From contig NZ_LNYB01000028.1 in the NCBI RefSeq assembly GCF_001467625.1, positions 20,671 through 84,670 on the forward strand: a DNA stretch of 64,000 nucleotides, written 5' to 3'. Under the pieces are notes generated by a model. That model saw only the letters and a program-made list of their open reading frames with translations, did no database searches and was not told the origin of the DNA. Made by a program: the position numbers and the translations under genes. Positions 18,782-29,978 of this stretch are shown in pieces (within the stretch, counting starts at the first letter, position 1; the number at the start of each line of letters is the position of its first letter). The DNA comes from Legionella feeleii (GTDB taxonomy: Bacteria > Pseudomonadota > Gammaproteobacteria > Legionellales > Legionellaceae).

Positions 18782-19608
18782 GCTGGTACGTCCTCCTTGT
18801 TTTTACCGAACAAGCGTCGCAATAGGCCTTTGCGCTCACTTTGAACAAAACGCATAGGTCTGTTTTCCCCCAGAAAGCGTGCTATTGCATCCTGGTAGGC
18901 AAGGCCAGCGTCACTGGCTTCATCAAGAATAACCGGTGTGCCCGTATTAGAGGCTTTAAGGACAGCTTTTGATTCAGGAATAACACCCATGAGAGGAATC
19001 GCGAGAATCTCTTTAACGTCTTCAACAGATAACATATCACCTTTTTCGACACGCTCGGGATCATAGCGAGTCAACAACAAATGTTCCTGAATCGGCGTGC
19101 TATTTTCAACGGCACGCTTGGTTTTACTGGCTAGAATACCCAAAATCCGATCGGAGTCACGTACCGATGATACTTCAGGATTTGTCACAACGATGGCATG
19201 ATCAGCAAAATACATTGCCATATGGGCGCCTGTTTCGATACCAGCTGGTGAATCACAAATGATATAATCAAATTCATTGGCCAAATCGTTTAAAACTTTT
19301 TCAACACCTTCCAGTGTTAATGCGTCTTTATCGCGAGTTTGTGATGCTGGCAGAATAGATAAATGAGGTAGGCGCTTATCTTTTATCAATGCCTGGTTCA
19401 GACTTGCTTCTCCATTAATAACATTAATAAAATCATAGACAACTCGGCGTTCGCAGCCCATGATAATATCGAGATTTCTCAAGCCTATATCAAAATCGAT
19501 AACAACTGTTTTATGGCCTCGCATGGCAAGACCGGAAGACAAAGCTGCGGAAGTAGTCGTTTTACCTACACCACCTTTACCTGATGTGACAACAATAATT
19601 TTAGCCAA
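18778..19608 (-). CDS. minD: septum-site ATPase MinD
   Basis: Membrane-associated ATPase of 276 aa that recruits the division inhibitor MinC. The deviant Walker [10 protein letters not shown] is at residues 10-18, and the C-terminal [12 protein letters not shown] is the amphipathic membrane-targeting helix. The start codon is TTG (plus-strand CAA at 19606-19608) behind AGGAAGGG. minC is not in the window, so the usual minC-minD-minE order is broken here. Confidence 0.95.
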   Translation of the reverse strand: MAKIIVVTSGKGGVGKTTTSAALSSGLAMRGHKTVVIDFDIGLRNLDIIMGCERRVVYDFINVINGEASLNQALIKDKRLPHLSILPASQTRDKDALTLEGVEKVLNDLANEFDYIICDSPAGIETGAHMAMYFADHAIVVTNPEVSSVRDSDRILGILASKTKRAVENSTPIQEHLLLTRYDPERVEKGDMLSVEDVKEILAIPLMGVIPESKAVLKASNTGTPVILDEASDAGLAYQDAIARFLGENRPMRFVQSERKGLLRRLFGKNKEDVPA

Positions 19609-19838
19609 CGCTGAACCCTTCCTGTTAGTCGACCAGTTAAATAATTTAGCCCAGTTTACACGTTATTGATTGTTCAGTTCAAGCTCAATCATGGCTTAGA
19701 GAAAATTAATTTATACAAACAGTCGGGACAGGTTTTATAGTGCATTGTTCAAGACAAGAGAACTTCGATTTCATCCTTGTTTATAAAGGAAATTTAGTTA
19801 TGGGTAAGAGATTTGTATCAATCATGTACAAGAGAATG

Positions 19839-19873
19839 ATGGCTGCTTTTCATTAATCAGACAAGGCAGCCAT
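19839..19873. terminator. hairpin with T-rich tail in minD-guaB gap
   Basis: ATGGCTGC and GCAGCCAT are perfect 8-base arms about 19 bases apart, followed on the plus strand by TCTTAATCTTTT. It is also about 46 bases downstream of the small lipoprotein gene on the minus strand, so the direction in use is uncertain. The rest of 19609-19918 holds nothing I can identify. Confidence 0.45.
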
Positions 19874-19918
19874 TCTTAATCTTTTAAGCCGTTCAAACAG
19901 ATACGCTGGAATCAGCTA

Positions 19919-20059
19919 TTAATACCAACCATTAGAGCCACAACAAGTTGATGTATATTCACAAGGGCAACTGGTTGTACAGCTGAAAGTCCCGCATCCA
20001 CAGCCAGATAGTAAAGCAAATGAGCCGACCACCGCTACTATGATTAACATTTTTTTCAT
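19919..20059 (-). CDS. 46-aa cysteine-rich lipoprotein
   Basis: Short gene found by direct reading: ATG at 20059, TAA at 19919. The protein starts MKKMLIIVAVVGSFALLSGC, a classic lipoprotein signal with lipobox LLSGC, so C20 should be lipidated. The mature part is only 27 residues with eight cysteines (20, 22, 27, 31, 33, 39, 40 among them) and ends NGWY. A ribosome site AAGGA is nine bases upstream of the ATG. I do not recognise a family; the cysteines suggest metal binding or disulfides. Confidence 0.65.
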   Translation of the reverse strand: MKKMLIIVAVVGSFALLSGCGCGTFSCTTSCPCEYTSTCCGSNGWY

Positions 20060-20197
20060 GATGCATCCTTGCTAGTTTGGATATAAGTAAGTATAAGCAC
20101 TGTTTTTATATTTAACAAATTGGTCTTTTTGTTGATATGTGGAGTGGTTTGGCCCATTATTTTATGGGCAGTTATTTATCATTTTCCAGAATGCTTG

Positions 20198-20203
20198 TAT
20201 AAT
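20198..20203 (+). promoter_or_regulatory. -10 element of guaB promoter
   Basis: TATAAT, a perfect -10 hexamer, 31 bases upstream of the guaB ATG. No good -35 hexamer is seen at 17 bases. A GCCCAT/ATGGGC hairpin lies upstream at 20152-20169. Confidence 0.5.
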
Positions 20204-20218
20204 ATCCGGTTAATTTAA

Positions 20219-21706
<1,488 letters not shown>

Positions 21707-21708
21707 TT

Positions 21709-23289
21709 ATGATGAAAAATATAAAAAAGCGTCCGCTTATTATTCTTGATTTTGGTTCTCAGTATACGCAGTTGATAGCACGACGTGTGCGCGAAATAGG
21801 GGTGTATTGTGAAATTCATCCTTTTGATGTTGAAAAGAATGCGCTGGAGGCTTTGGAGCCTTGCGGTATTATTCTTTCTGGCGGTCCCTCTACAGTGACT
21901 CTTCATACGAACCCGCGTGCATCTGACTGGTTATTTACATCCGGGGTACCCTTGTTAGGTATTTGTTACGGCATGCAAACAATGGCAGTGCAACTGGGTG
22001 GCGAAGTGCAATCTTCGACTATTCGTGAATTTGGTTATGCTGAATTGCGCCTGCATGGGCATAGCCAATTATTGGATAATATTGAAGATCGAGCGACATC
22101 AGAAGGTGATGCTTTGTTGGATGTGTGGATGAGTCATGGGGACAAGGTGACGGCTCTTCCTCCTGGTTTTAAAGTTATTTGTGAAACACGGAATGCACCA
22201 ATTGCTGGTATGGCGAATGAAGAAAAGCATTGGTATGGTTTGCAATTTCATCCTGAAGTGACTCACACTTTACAGGGCTTGCGTATTTTGCAGCGTTTTG
22301 TAGTCGATATTTGTAAGGCTGAAACCAATTGGACCGCTGATAATATTATTGAGCAAGCCATAACGACTGTTCGGCAGCAAGTTGGTGATCAGCACGTTTT
22401 ATTAGGGCTTTCCGGCGGAGTGGATTCATCGGTAGTTGCTGCTTTATTGCATCGCGCTATCGGTAAGCAATTAGTCTGTGTTTTTGTTGATACCGGCTTG
22501 CTACGATTAAATGAAGCAGAGCAAGTTATGGCTATGTTTGGCCAACATATGGGAATACGGGTTATTGCTGTCAATGCAGAAAAAAGATTTTTAAAAGCCT
22601 TAGAGGGAGTTGATTGTCCTGAGAAAAAGCGAAAAATTATTGGACATACTTTTATTGAGGTTTTTGATGAAGAGGCACAACGCATACCTGAAGTGAAGTG
22701 GTTAGCTCAAGGCACTATTTATCCTGATGTTATCGAATCAGCTGCCACAAAAACGAATGGTGCAGCTGTCGTGATTAAGTCTCATCATAATGTGGGTGGG
22801 TTACCAGAAACGTTAAATTTACAGCTATTGGAACCGATCCGCGAATTGTTTAAAGACGAAGTACGCAAAATTGGGTTGGAATTGGGTTTACCCTACGAAA
22901 TGGTTTACCGCCACCCGTTTCCTGGACCAGGGCTTGGCGTTCGGATTTTAGGTCAAGTTAAAAAAGAGTATGCGGATATTTTACGCCAGGCGGATGCTAT
23001 TTACCTTGAAGAGTTGCATGCTGCTGATTTATACCACAAAGTTAGCCAAGCTTTCGCCGTTTTTTTACCAGTGAAAAGCGTTGGTGTAATGGGTGATGGT
23101 CGTCGCTATGATTATGTGATTTGTTTGCGCGCTGTTGAAACCATTGATTTCATGACTGCGCACTGGGCCCAATTGCCTTGGGATTTTCTAGCGCAGGTAT
23201 CCAACCGTATTATCAATGAAGTTGTTGGTGTGTCACGTGTTACTTATGACATTTCTGGTAAACCACCCGCGACGATTGAATGGGAATAA
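21709..23289 (+). CDS. guaA: GMP synthase (glutamine-hydrolysing)
   Basis: Converts XMP to GMP using glutamine and ATP. The N-terminal class I amidotransferase has nucleophile Cys in GICYGMQTM and HPEVTH. The ATP-pyrophosphatase domain carries the P-loop [10 protein letters not shown] near residue 235, and the C-terminal dimerisation domain ends KPPATIEWE, as in the family. The length of about 526 aa is normal. Tandem ATGs at 21709/21712 are both possible starts. Confidence 0.97.
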   Translation: MMKNIKKRPLIILDFGSQYTQLIARRVREIGVYCEIHPFDVEKNALEALEPCGIILSGGPSTVTLHTNPRASDWLFTSGVPLLGICYGMQTMAVQLGGEVQSSTIREFGYAELRLHGHSQLLDNIEDRATSEGDALLDVWMSHGDKVTALPPGFKVICETRNAPIAGMANEEKHWYGLQFHPEVTHTLQGLRILQRFVVDICKAETNWTADNIIEQAITTVRQQVGDQHVLLGLSGGVDSSVVAALLHRAIGKQLVCVFVDTGLLRLNEAEQVMAMFGQHMGIRVIAVNAEKRFLKALEGVDCPEKKRKIIGHTFIEVFDEEAQRIPEVKWLAQGTIYPDVIESAATKTNGAAVVIKSHHNVGGLPETLNLQLLEPIRELFKDEVRKIGLELGLPYEMVYRHPFPGPGLGVRILGQVKKEYADILRQADAIYLEELHAADLYHKVSQAFAVFLPVKSVGVMGDGRRYDYVICLRAVETIDFMTAHWAQLPWDFLAQVSNRIINEVVGVSRVTYDISGKPPATIEWE

Positions 23290-23738
23290 ATGATGCATTT
23301 TGGATGGCGCAGGCTTATGAGTTTGCGCTTAAAGCCAAAGAGCAGGGTGAGGTCCCTGTCGGAGCAGTTTTAGTTGCTGACGATAATGTTACTTTGTTAG
23401 GACAAGGATGGAATCAGGTCATTCAAACGAATGATCCTTGCGCCCATGCCGAGTTAATCGCTATCCGGGCCGCAGCAACTCGTCTTCATAACTACAGACT
23501 CTTAAACACGACGCTCTATGTTACCCTGGAACCTTGTTCGATGTGTGCTGGTGCTTTGATTCATGCCCGTATTGCGCGTCTGGTCTTTGCCACGCGTGAT
23601 TTTAAGGCCGGCGCAGCAGGTTCCGTTTATAATTTATTACAAGGGTACCCACTGAATCATCAGGTGCAAATTGATGAAGGGATAATGCAACAGCCTTGTG
23701 CTACGCTATTGGCTGATTTTTTCAAAAACCGTCGTTAG
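23280..23738 (+). CDS. tadA: tRNA-specific adenosine deaminase TadA
   Basis: Deaminates A34 to inosine in tRNA(Arg)ACG. The zinc-deaminase motifs are CAHAELIAI (His ligand and catalytic Glu) and PCSMCAGAL (two Cys ligands). The 152-aa length fits. Its ATG overlaps the end of guaA by 10 bases, implying co-translation with the guaBA genes. Its 3' end overlaps convergent glnD by 17 bases. Confidence 0.93.
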   Translation: MGINDAFWMAQAYEFALKAKEQGEVPVGAVLVADDNVTLLGQGWNQVIQTNDPCAHAELIAIRAAATRLHNYRLLNTTLYVTLEPCSMCAGALIHARIARLVFATRDFKAGAAGSVYNLLQGYPLNHQVQIDEGIMQQPCATLLADFFKNRR

Positions 23739-26307
23739 TTAGAGCCGTAATCAGTATTTGTTTAAGTAAGTCCTTTTCTTCCTTATTCAAGGGATGGCCT
23801 CTCTCAGTGGATATAAAGAACATATCTTCTGCTCGTTCACCCGCAGTAGCAATTTTTGCATTGTGCAAATAAATACGTAGTTTTAGGAATACGCGACTGA
23901 TATTGGCTAATAAACCAGGCCGATCAGCGGTGACTAAGAATAAACGGGTGTGTTGATGTTGATTATCTTCACTAAAGGTAATTTGTGGTTTTAGGTTAAA
24001 ATGGGCTTGTGTGCGTGAAATCCTGCGGTGCGAGATAGTAGGTAGTTGGGTTTTATCAGCTAATTGACTCATTAATGCTTGTTGAATATCGGCAGTTCTG
24101 CGTTCATCGAAAAAAGCTTGATGATGTTCATCAAGAATAATGTAAGTATCGAGATCGTAATTATTTTCGCAGGTTAAAATAGCCGCTTCCTGAATCGTTG
24201 CATAATGATTGCTTAGTACGGTTGTCGTGATAGTAAATCGTTCATCCCGGTGTGGCATATAGATGAATACTTCCGTTCCACCTTCGCTATGATGCGGCAT
24301 AATAAGTACAAGAGGAAATTGCTGGCAGTTAAGAATAGCGGCAGTGTGTCTGGCGATAACCTCAGGTGGTTCATGGAGAAAATACCTGCCTTTAAAATGT
24401 GACCATAATTCTTCAATTGCAGCCGATGAGACAGCTTCGCTTAGCAAAATAGCAAGCGCTTCTTGTTTGCGTTGGTTGATAAGAACAGTTTCATCCAGCT
24501 GGGTTTGCTCCTGTTGCATGGCTTGATGGGCTGCCCAGTATAATTCCCGTAATAAGGAGTCTTTCCAGGCATTCCACAGTGTCTGGTTAGTGGCGCAGAT
24601 ATCGGCTACAGTGAGTAGATAGAGGTAGTCAAGATAATCTGCCTTGGGGAGGCAACTACAAAACTGACGAATGGTTTTGGGATCATAAATATCCTGCCGT
24701 TGCGCTGTTTGCGACATTAATAAATGATTGCGTACCAACCAAACCAGTAAGTCTCTATCTTCCTCACATAATTTATGGCGTAGAGCAAATTGCTGCGCTT
24801 CTTCGGCTCCTAGTTCGGAGTGATCACCGCCACGTCCTTTAGCAATATCATGAAAGAGGGCAGATAAATATAAAATACCACGTTTCTTAATCGTAGCCAT
24901 TAATTGTGCGGCTAAAGGAAATTGTTTGTTATAGTCGATTTTCAGAAAACGAGCTAAATTTCGAATTACGAAAAGTGTATGTTGATCAACAGTATAGATG
25001 TGGAATAAATCATATTGCATCTGTCCAGTTACTGCAGCAAAACAATCCAGATAATGGCCCAGGATCCCATATCGGTTCATGTGATGTAAGGCTTCATAAG
25101 GATTTTGTGCCGTATTGAAAATGGCAAGAAAACATTGCGTCGCCGCTTTGGAAGAGCGAAATTGTTTATTCATTAAATAAAGATGTTGGCGAATTAGTCG
25201 AATAGTGCTTGCTCGAACACCCTCAATGTCAGGGCGTTTGGCCATCCATAAGAATAATTCAAGTAAGGCTTGGGGTTTTTGGGCAAAGACTTTGGGGTGC
25301 CTTACTTCAATATAATTGTTTGAGAGCTGAAAAGCGCTGTCTAAACGAGTAATTAGTTGTTTTTGATGATGGACAATTGCTTCAGAAAACCATTGTACCA
25401 ACATTTCATTAAGCTCACGGTTACGCTTTATAATTTTGAAATAGGCTTTCATAAATTGTTCAATGGCTAATGAGCTTGTATTGTCCTTGAAGCCAAAAAG
25501 TGTTGCTAATTTAACTTGATAATCAAATAGTAAGCGCTCTTCTCGCTTCTCAGCCAACATATGCAAAGCGAAGCGGACCCGCCATAAAAAATGTTGGCAG
25601 TAGATTAGTTCTTCATATTCTTTATCGGTAATAAAACCACTACTAATCCCATCTGCCAATTTCTTAATGCCAAAATGGCGTTTGCCAATACTTAATAAAG
25701 TATGTAAATCACGTAAGCCACCAGAACCATATTTGACATTGGGCTCCAGGTTATAGGCAGTTTCACCGTATTTCGCATAACGCTGTTGCTGCTCTTGTTG
25801 TTTGGCAAAAAAGTAATCGTGGCTCGACCACATATGCAGAGGATGGGTTTGATAGAGCAATTCTTCCATCAATGCACCACGGCCGCAAATTAAATACATA
25901 TCAAGAATACTGGATATTACACTTAAATCTTTACTGGCTAGCTCAGCACAAGCTGCGACAGTAGTTATTTGATGGCTAATATCCAAACCAACATCCCAGC
26001 AATCCTGAATGAACGCCTGGGCACGTTGTGAATGTGTTTTGGTAATTTTTTCAGTGTGAAGCAACAGGAAATCAACATCAGAATACAGTTGTAACTCTCG
26101 ACGTCCATAACTGCCTAAAGCCAAAAGACAAAATTTATTACCCAGGTGCAGGTGATTTTTTTGGAAAAGTGTACAAAGAACTTTATCAATAAAGGTGACT
26201 AATTTACGGGTGATGGTACTAATACTTCCTTTTTGGCAAAATTCCTCACACAGTTCATCCTTGAGCTGTTTGATGGATTGTTTTAAAACGCGATTATCGT
26301 TCTTCAT
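23722..26307 (-). CDS. glnD: PII uridylyltransferase/uridylyl-removing enzyme
   Basis: Bifunctional nitrogen sensor that uridylylates or de-uridylylates PII. From N- to C-terminus: nucleotidyltransferase domain with GSYGRRELQLYSDVDFLLL (residues ~65-83), an HD hydrolase domain with HDIAKGRGGDHSELG, and two C-terminal ACT domains (RPGLLANISRVF in the last). About 861 aa is typical. The frame is open to 26328, but the ATG at 26307 gives the expected N-terminus and only a 14-base overlap with map. Confidence 0.95.
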   Translation of the reverse strand: MKNDNRVLKQSIKQLKDELCEEFCQKGSISTITRKLVTFIDKVLCTLFQKNHLHLGNKFCLLALGSYGRRELQLYSDVDFLLLHTEKITKTHSQRAQAFIQDCWDVGLDISHQITTVAACAELASKDLSVISSILDMYLICGRGALMEELLYQTHPLHMWSSHDYFFAKQQEQQQRYAKYGETAYNLEPNVKYGSGGLRDLHTLLSIGKRHFGIKKLADGISSGFITDKEYEELIYCQHFLWRVRFALHMLAEKREERLLFDYQVKLATLFGFKDNTSSLAIEQFMKAYFKIIKRNRELNEMLVQWFSEAIVHHQKQLITRLDSAFQLSNNYIEVRHPKVFAQKPQALLELFLWMAKRPDIEGVRASTIRLIRQHLYLMNKQFRSSKAATQCFLAIFNTAQNPYEALHHMNRYGILGHYLDCFAAVTGQMQYDLFHIYTVDQHTLFVIRNLARFLKIDYNKQFPLAAQLMATIKKRGILYLSALFHDIAKGRGGDHSELGAEEAQQFALRHKLCEEDRDLLVWLVRNHLLMSQTAQRQDIYDPKTIRQFCSCLPKADYLDYLYLLTVADICATNQTLWNAWKDSLLRELYWAAHQAMQQEQTQLDETVLINQRKQEALAILLSEAVSSAAIEELWSHFKGRYFLHEPPEVIARHTAAILNCQQFPLVLIMPHHSEGGTEVFIYMPHRDERFTITTTVLSNHYATIQEAAILTCENNYDLDTYIILDEHHQAFFDERRTADIQQALMSQLADKTQLPTISHRRISRTQAHFNLKPQITFSEDNQHQHTRLFLVTADRPGLLANISRVFLKLRIYLHNAKIATAGERAEDMFFISTERGHPLNKEEKDLLKQILITALTNDGF

Positions 26308-27058
26308 TACGTAAAGTGAGAATTTCAACCCCGTCGTCAGTAACTAGCAAGGTATGCTCCCATTGGGCAGATAAGCTGTGATCTTTGGTAACCACAGTCC
26401 AGTTATCAGGTAGCAATCGAGTATGATGTTTTCCAATATTGACCATCGGTTCAATAGTAAATGTCATTCCAGGGCGTAACATTTCGCCAGTTCCTGGCGT
26501 ACCATAGTGGAGAACTTGTGGATCTTCATGAAAAATACGCCCAATACCATGCCCACAGTATTCACGAACGACTGAGCAGCGATTTTTTTCAGCGTGTTGT
26601 TGAATCGCATGGCCAATGTCACCTAAACGCACGCCGGGTTTTACCATGTTAATTCCAATAAACAGGCATTCATGAGCAACAGCAACGACATGCTTGGCTT
26701 TGACAGAGGGATTACCAATAAAAAACATTTTACTGGTGTCACCGTGATAACCATCTTTAATCACTGTGATATCGATATTGATAATATCACCGTCTTTTAG
26801 AGCCTTTTTGCCTGGGATGCCATGACAGACCACATGGTTAATTGAAGTGCAAATTGATTTTGGAAAACCATTATAATTCAATGGTGCAGGAATGGCTTTC
26901 TGCTCATTGACAATATAATCATGACAGATTGAGTTGAGTTCATCTGTAGTAATTCCTTCTTGCACGTGGGGCCCTATCATTTCCAATACTTCACCTGCCA
27001 GTTTGCCAGCTACGCGCATTTTCTCAATTTCTTCAGGGGTCTTAATTGTTACTGCCAT
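26294..27058 (-). CDS. map: methionine aminopeptidase, type I
   Basis: Removes the initiator methionine from nascent proteins. The five metal ligands are in recognisable contexts: two Asp in INIDITVIKDGYHGDTS, His in YCGHGIGRIFHEDP, and Glu in FTIEPMVNIG and QWEHTLLVT. The 254-aa length matches type Ia. It lies upstream of glnD and overlaps it, the same pairing as in many gammaproteobacteria. It is not next to rpsB, although rpsB is only 2 kb away on the other strand. Confidence 0.96.
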   Translation of the reverse strand: MAVTIKTPEEIEKMRVAGKLAGEVLEMIGPHVQEGITTDELNSICHDYIVNEQKAIPAPLNYNGFPKSICTSINHVVCHGIPGKKALKDGDIINIDITVIKDGYHGDTSKMFFIGNPSVKAKHVVAVAHECLFIGINMVKPGVRLGDIGHAIQQHAEKNRCSVVREYCGHGIGRIFHEDPQVLHYGTPGTGEMLRPGMTFTIEPMVNIGKHHTRLLPDNWTVVTKDHSLSAQWEHTLLVTDDGVEILTLRNEER

Positions 27059-27158
27059 TGTTTAATCCACAAAAAATTTAATAGTAGCATAAGCTTATCT
27101 TTATCAACACTCACTGCAGCGAATTTCGAAAGAGGCCTATTTAATTATAAAGGGAAAA

Positions 27159-28379
27159 TTAAGATTGGCGATCCCTTTTTCTGGGAATGAATGGATTAAC
27201 CATTTTGAACAGAAACGGATTCACAACAATAGAAATAAAGGCACCGACAAGAATCAGGTCTTTAGCCTGCTGTGAAAGGATTCCCAGTTTGTAACCCAGT
27301 TCAGCAAGAATAAATGAAAATTCACCAATTTGGGCGAGACTTACCGAAATGGTAAGAGCCGTATAAAAAGGATAACGAAACAAAATAACAATGAGAAATG
27401 CTGCAATCGATTTCCCTAAAATGATTATCAAGGCAGTTATAAGCACCAGAAAAGGGTGTTCAACTAAAATGTCAGGGCGCAATAACATACCTACTGACAC
27501 AAAGAACAAGACAGCAAAAGCATCGCGTAGAGGGAGTGTTTCCTGGGCTGCGCGATGACTTAAGGTGGATTCACCGAGAAACATACCGGCAAAAAAAGCA
27601 CCTAGGGCAAAAGAAACGCCGAATAATTTAGCTGCCGCAAAGGCAACAACCAAGGCTACAGAAAGCACCGCCAGGCGAAATAGTTCGTTTGACCCTTTAC
27701 TGGCAACGCTATAGAGCAAACGAGGGATATAGCGCTGACCAAAAATTAACATAAGAACAATAAAGCTGGCTGCTTTGAGTAGCGTTATCAAAAAGGCCAT
27801 TGCTATTTCGTGGTTAAAGTAAGATGACGGGCTTGCACCTGTCTCATAACTGGATAGCGCAGCCATCGGCGGGATAAACACAAGGATAATTACAACTGCC
27901 AGGTCTTCAACAATTAACCAACCGACGGCTATGCGGCCATAAATTGTTTTCAGCAAATCCCATTCTTCTAAAGCACGCAATAACACCACAGTACTTGCAA
28001 CTGATAAGGCAAGACCAAACACGAATCCTGCTACGAGCGGCCATCCCAGGAGGCAAGAAAATGCAGTTCCTAATAACGTTGCAATGACCATTTGTACAAT
28101 GGCGCCAGGAATAGCGATTTTTTTGACAGATTGGAGATCCTTGACAGAAAAATGAAGTCCAACTCCAAACATCAGGAGGATAACGCCAATTTCAGCGAGC
28201 TCCGAAGCAAGCGCATAATTTGCAGTATAGCCGGGAGTTGATGGACCAATAGCAACACCAGCCAGAAGATAACCAACAATAGGAGAGATGCGTAAACGAT
28301 AAGCCACATAACCAAATAAAAAAGCTAAACCAAAACCAGAGACTAAGATCGTAATGAGAGGGATATGAGAATCAAGCAT
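27159..28379 (-). CDS. CPA2-family cation:proton antiporter
   Basis: Inner-membrane antiporter of about 406 aa with around twelve hydrophobic helices, matching the Kef/CPA2 sodium- or potassium/proton exchanger domain. Visible motifs include LLMFGVGLHFS and ALSVASTVVLLRAL. There is no C-terminal TrkA-N domain, so it is shorter than KefB/KefC. The open frame runs through a terminator hairpin upstream; the ATG at 28379, behind TGGTGGAAAAA, is chosen. Confidence 0.85.
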   Translation of the reverse strand: MLDSHIPLITILVSGFGLAFLFGYVAYRLRISPIVGYLLAGVAIGPSTPGYTANYALASELAEIGVILLMFGVGLHFSVKDLQSVKKIAIPGAIVQMVIATLLGTAFSCLLGWPLVAGFVFGLALSVASTVVLLRALEEWDLLKTIYGRIAVGWLIVEDLAVVIILVFIPPMAALSSYETGASPSSYFNHEIAMAFLITLLKAASFIVLMLIFGQRYIPRLLYSVASKGSNELFRLAVLSVALVVAFAAAKLFGVSFALGAFFAGMFLGESTLSHRAAQETLPLRDAFAVLFFVSVGMLLRPDILVEHPFLVLITALIIILGKSIAAFLIVILFRYPFYTALTISVSLAQIGEFSFILAELGYKLGILSQQAKDLILVGAFISIVVNPFLFKMVNPFIPRKRDRQS

Positions 28380-28410
28380 AGTTTTTCCACCATACAACTG
28401 AATAAGCAAT

Positions 28411-28437
28411 ATAAAATAAACCCCCGCTATGCGGGGG
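28411..28437 (-). terminator. intrinsic terminator after LTXXQ gene
   Basis: On the minus strand CCCCCGC-ATA-GCGGGGG is followed by TTTATTTTAT, a strong rho-independent form. It starts about 10 bases past the stop of the LTXXQ gene and lies only 32 bases before the antiporter ATG. Confidence 0.85.
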
Positions 28438-28446
28438 TATATCAAC

Positions 28447-28905
28447 TTAGTGACAAGCTTTAAAAAGTTGTTTGCGTTTTTCCATTTGTTGTTTCAATAA
28501 TGATTGAAATTGGTTTTTTTGTTCAACAGTAAGGACATTATACATTTGGTTTCTGGCTTTAATTTTAGTTTTTATTCCCTTACCGAGAAGCTCCATTTTT
28601 TTATCAACCAAACTATCCAGTTGGGCTTCATCGACCTGGCCAGACTGAATGAGTGCATTGATTTGTCCACGAACATCGTCTAGTTGAGCCCAGGTATCTT
28701 TCGTATCTGATTTGAGTTGAGCTTTGATTGCTTTTATTTTCGCTTGTTGATCCGCATTAAGATTCAAAGCCTTAAGAATTTGCCCCATGCCGCCAACACA
28801 GCAATTACATCCTTGTGTTACTTGTGTTGAAGTGGAGGCCACTAAGGTTTGAGCCGCAAATAATGAAAAGGCGAGCGTTATTGCAGTGAATATTCTTTTA
28901 GTCAT
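28447..28905 (-). CDS. Spy/CpxP-like LTXXQ periplasmic protein
   Basis: Secreted helical protein of about 152 aa. Residues 1-24 form a signal peptide (MTKRIFTAITLAFSLFAAQ). Two LTXXQ-like repeats are visible, LNADQQAKIKAIKAQ and LTVEQKNQFQSLL. A CNCC cluster follows the signal peptide, unusual for classic Spy/CpxP and possibly metal binding. The ATG at 28905 follows AAGGATAG; a longer frame from 28962 lacks a good start. Relatives act as periplasmic chaperones or metal-stress proteins. Confidence 0.78.
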   Translation of the reverse strand: MTKRIFTAITLAFSLFAAQTLVASTSTQVTQGCNCCVGGMGQILKALNLNADQQAKIKAIKAQLKSDTKDTWAQLDDVRGQINALIQSGQVDEAQLDSLVDKKMELLGKGIKTKIKARNQMYNVLTVEQKNQFQSLLKQQMEKRKQLFKACH

Positions 28906-29015
28906 GATACTATCCTTAGTTAATTTTTTTTGAGTTACAGCAAGCAGTATAGACGTAGCCAATTATTTTTGCGTGTTTCTCGCTAAAATTAATTATTAAA
29001 TAAAGTCAATTACAT

Positions 29016-29044
29016 TTGCTGATAACCCCTGCTTGTGGTATAAA
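29016..29044 (+). promoter_or_regulatory. sigma-70 promoter of rpsB
   Basis: A -35 hexamer TTGCTG (29016-29021), an exact 17-base spacer and a -10 hexamer TATAAA (29039-29044). Transcription would start near 29051, giving a leader of about 95 bases. Confidence 0.7.
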
Positions 29045-29077
29045 TATGGCGCTTTTAACGACACACACGTTTCGTCA

Positions 29078-29111
29078 CATACGGTTGGGTCCCACAAAAG
29101 GGTACCGTATG
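29078..29111 (+). promoter_or_regulatory. structured rpsB leader
   Basis: CATACGGT (29078-29085) and ACCGTATG (29104-29111) form a perfect 8-base stem enclosing TGGGTCCCACAAAAGGGT, in the 5' leader of rpsB. Gammaproteobacterial rpsB leaders are known sites of S2 autoregulation; equivalence here is inferred from position and structure only. Confidence 0.5.
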
Positions 29112-29145
29112 GGGGGCGTGGAGGCATAACCCTGGAGATTTATTA

Positions 29146-29907
29146 ATGAATGTTAGTATGCGTGAATTACTCGAAGCGGGCGCTCACTTTGGGCATAGAA
29201 CCCGTTTTTGGAACCCTAAAATGGCGGAGTTCATTTTTGGTTCGCGAAACAAGATCCATATCATCAACCTGGAAAAAACGCTGCCAATGCTGAATGATGT
29301 TACCAACTATGTTGGTCGTTTAGCTTCTAATAAAGCGAAAATTCTGTTTGTGGGCACTAAAAGAGCAGCTCAAGACAGTATTCGTGAGCATGCAAAGCGC
29401 TGTGGCATGCCCTATGTTGATCACCGTTGGTTAGGTGGTATGTTGACTAACTACAAAACAGTTCGTCAATCTATTTTCCGCTTGAAAGAGTTGAAAGAAA
29501 TGCGTGATAAAGGCATCTTTGAATCAATGATCAAGAAAGAAGCCTTGATGCTAACTAGAGAGCTTGAAAAATTAGAGCGTGGTTTAGGCGGTATCGAAGA
29601 TATGGGTGGATTGCCTGACGCATTGTTTGTTGTTGACGTTGGTTTTGAGCACATTGCTGTTGAAGAAGCTCGACGTTTAAAAATTCCTGTTATCGGTATT
29701 GTTGATACTAATAACTCCCCTGATAACATCGATTACGTTATTCCTGGTAATGATGATTCTATGCGAGCAGTTGATATCTATGTTCGTTGTATTGCAGATG
29801 CCATCCTCGATGCTAAGCGTGGTAACACAGTTGGTGGTGTGCCATCCGATGCTGAGTTTGTGGAGATTGCTGTTGCTGATAAAGAATCAGACAAAGCGGA
29901 TGAGTAA
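29146..29907 (+). CDS. rpsB: 30S ribosomal protein S2
   Basis: Small-subunit ribosomal protein of 253 aa. The opening [20 protein letters not shown] and the internal RWLGGMLTN and [18 protein letters not shown] segments are diagnostic. CTGGAGA lies before the ATG. It begins the rpsB-tsf-pyrH-frr cluster, and a hairpin after its stop may set the ratio of S2 to EF-Ts. Confidence 0.98.
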   Translation: MNVSMRELLEAGAHFGHRTRFWNPKMAEFIFGSRNKIHIINLEKTLPMLNDVTNYVGRLASNKAKILFVGTKRAAQDSIREHAKRCGMPYVDHRWLGGMLTNYKTVRQSIFRLKELKEMRDKGIFESMIKKEALMLTRELEKLERGLGGIEDMGGLPDALFVVDVGFEHIAVEEARRLKIPVIGIVDTNNSPDNIDYVIPGNDDSMRAVDIYVRCIADAILDAKRGNTVGGVPSDAEFVEIAVADKESDKADE

Positions 29908-29921
29908 TTAATTTTGAATAT

Positions 29922-29958
29922 AAAGGGGGGCGTTGCGTCGTTAACGTGCCCCCTTTTT
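29922..29958 (+). terminator. attenuating terminator between rpsB and tsf
   Basis: AAAGGGGGGCG and CGTGCCCCCTTTTT pair around a short loop and end in a T run. It lies in the 71-base rpsB-tsf gap and probably allows partial read-through, as in other bacteria. Confidence 0.75.
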
Positions 29959-29978
29959 GCTATGTGGAGGATTGAAAT

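Noticed and set aside
19800..19856. 18-codon ORF (MGKRFVSIMY...) behind AAAGGAAA
   Set aside because: Too short to support as a gene and it runs into the hairpin; possibly a chance ORF.
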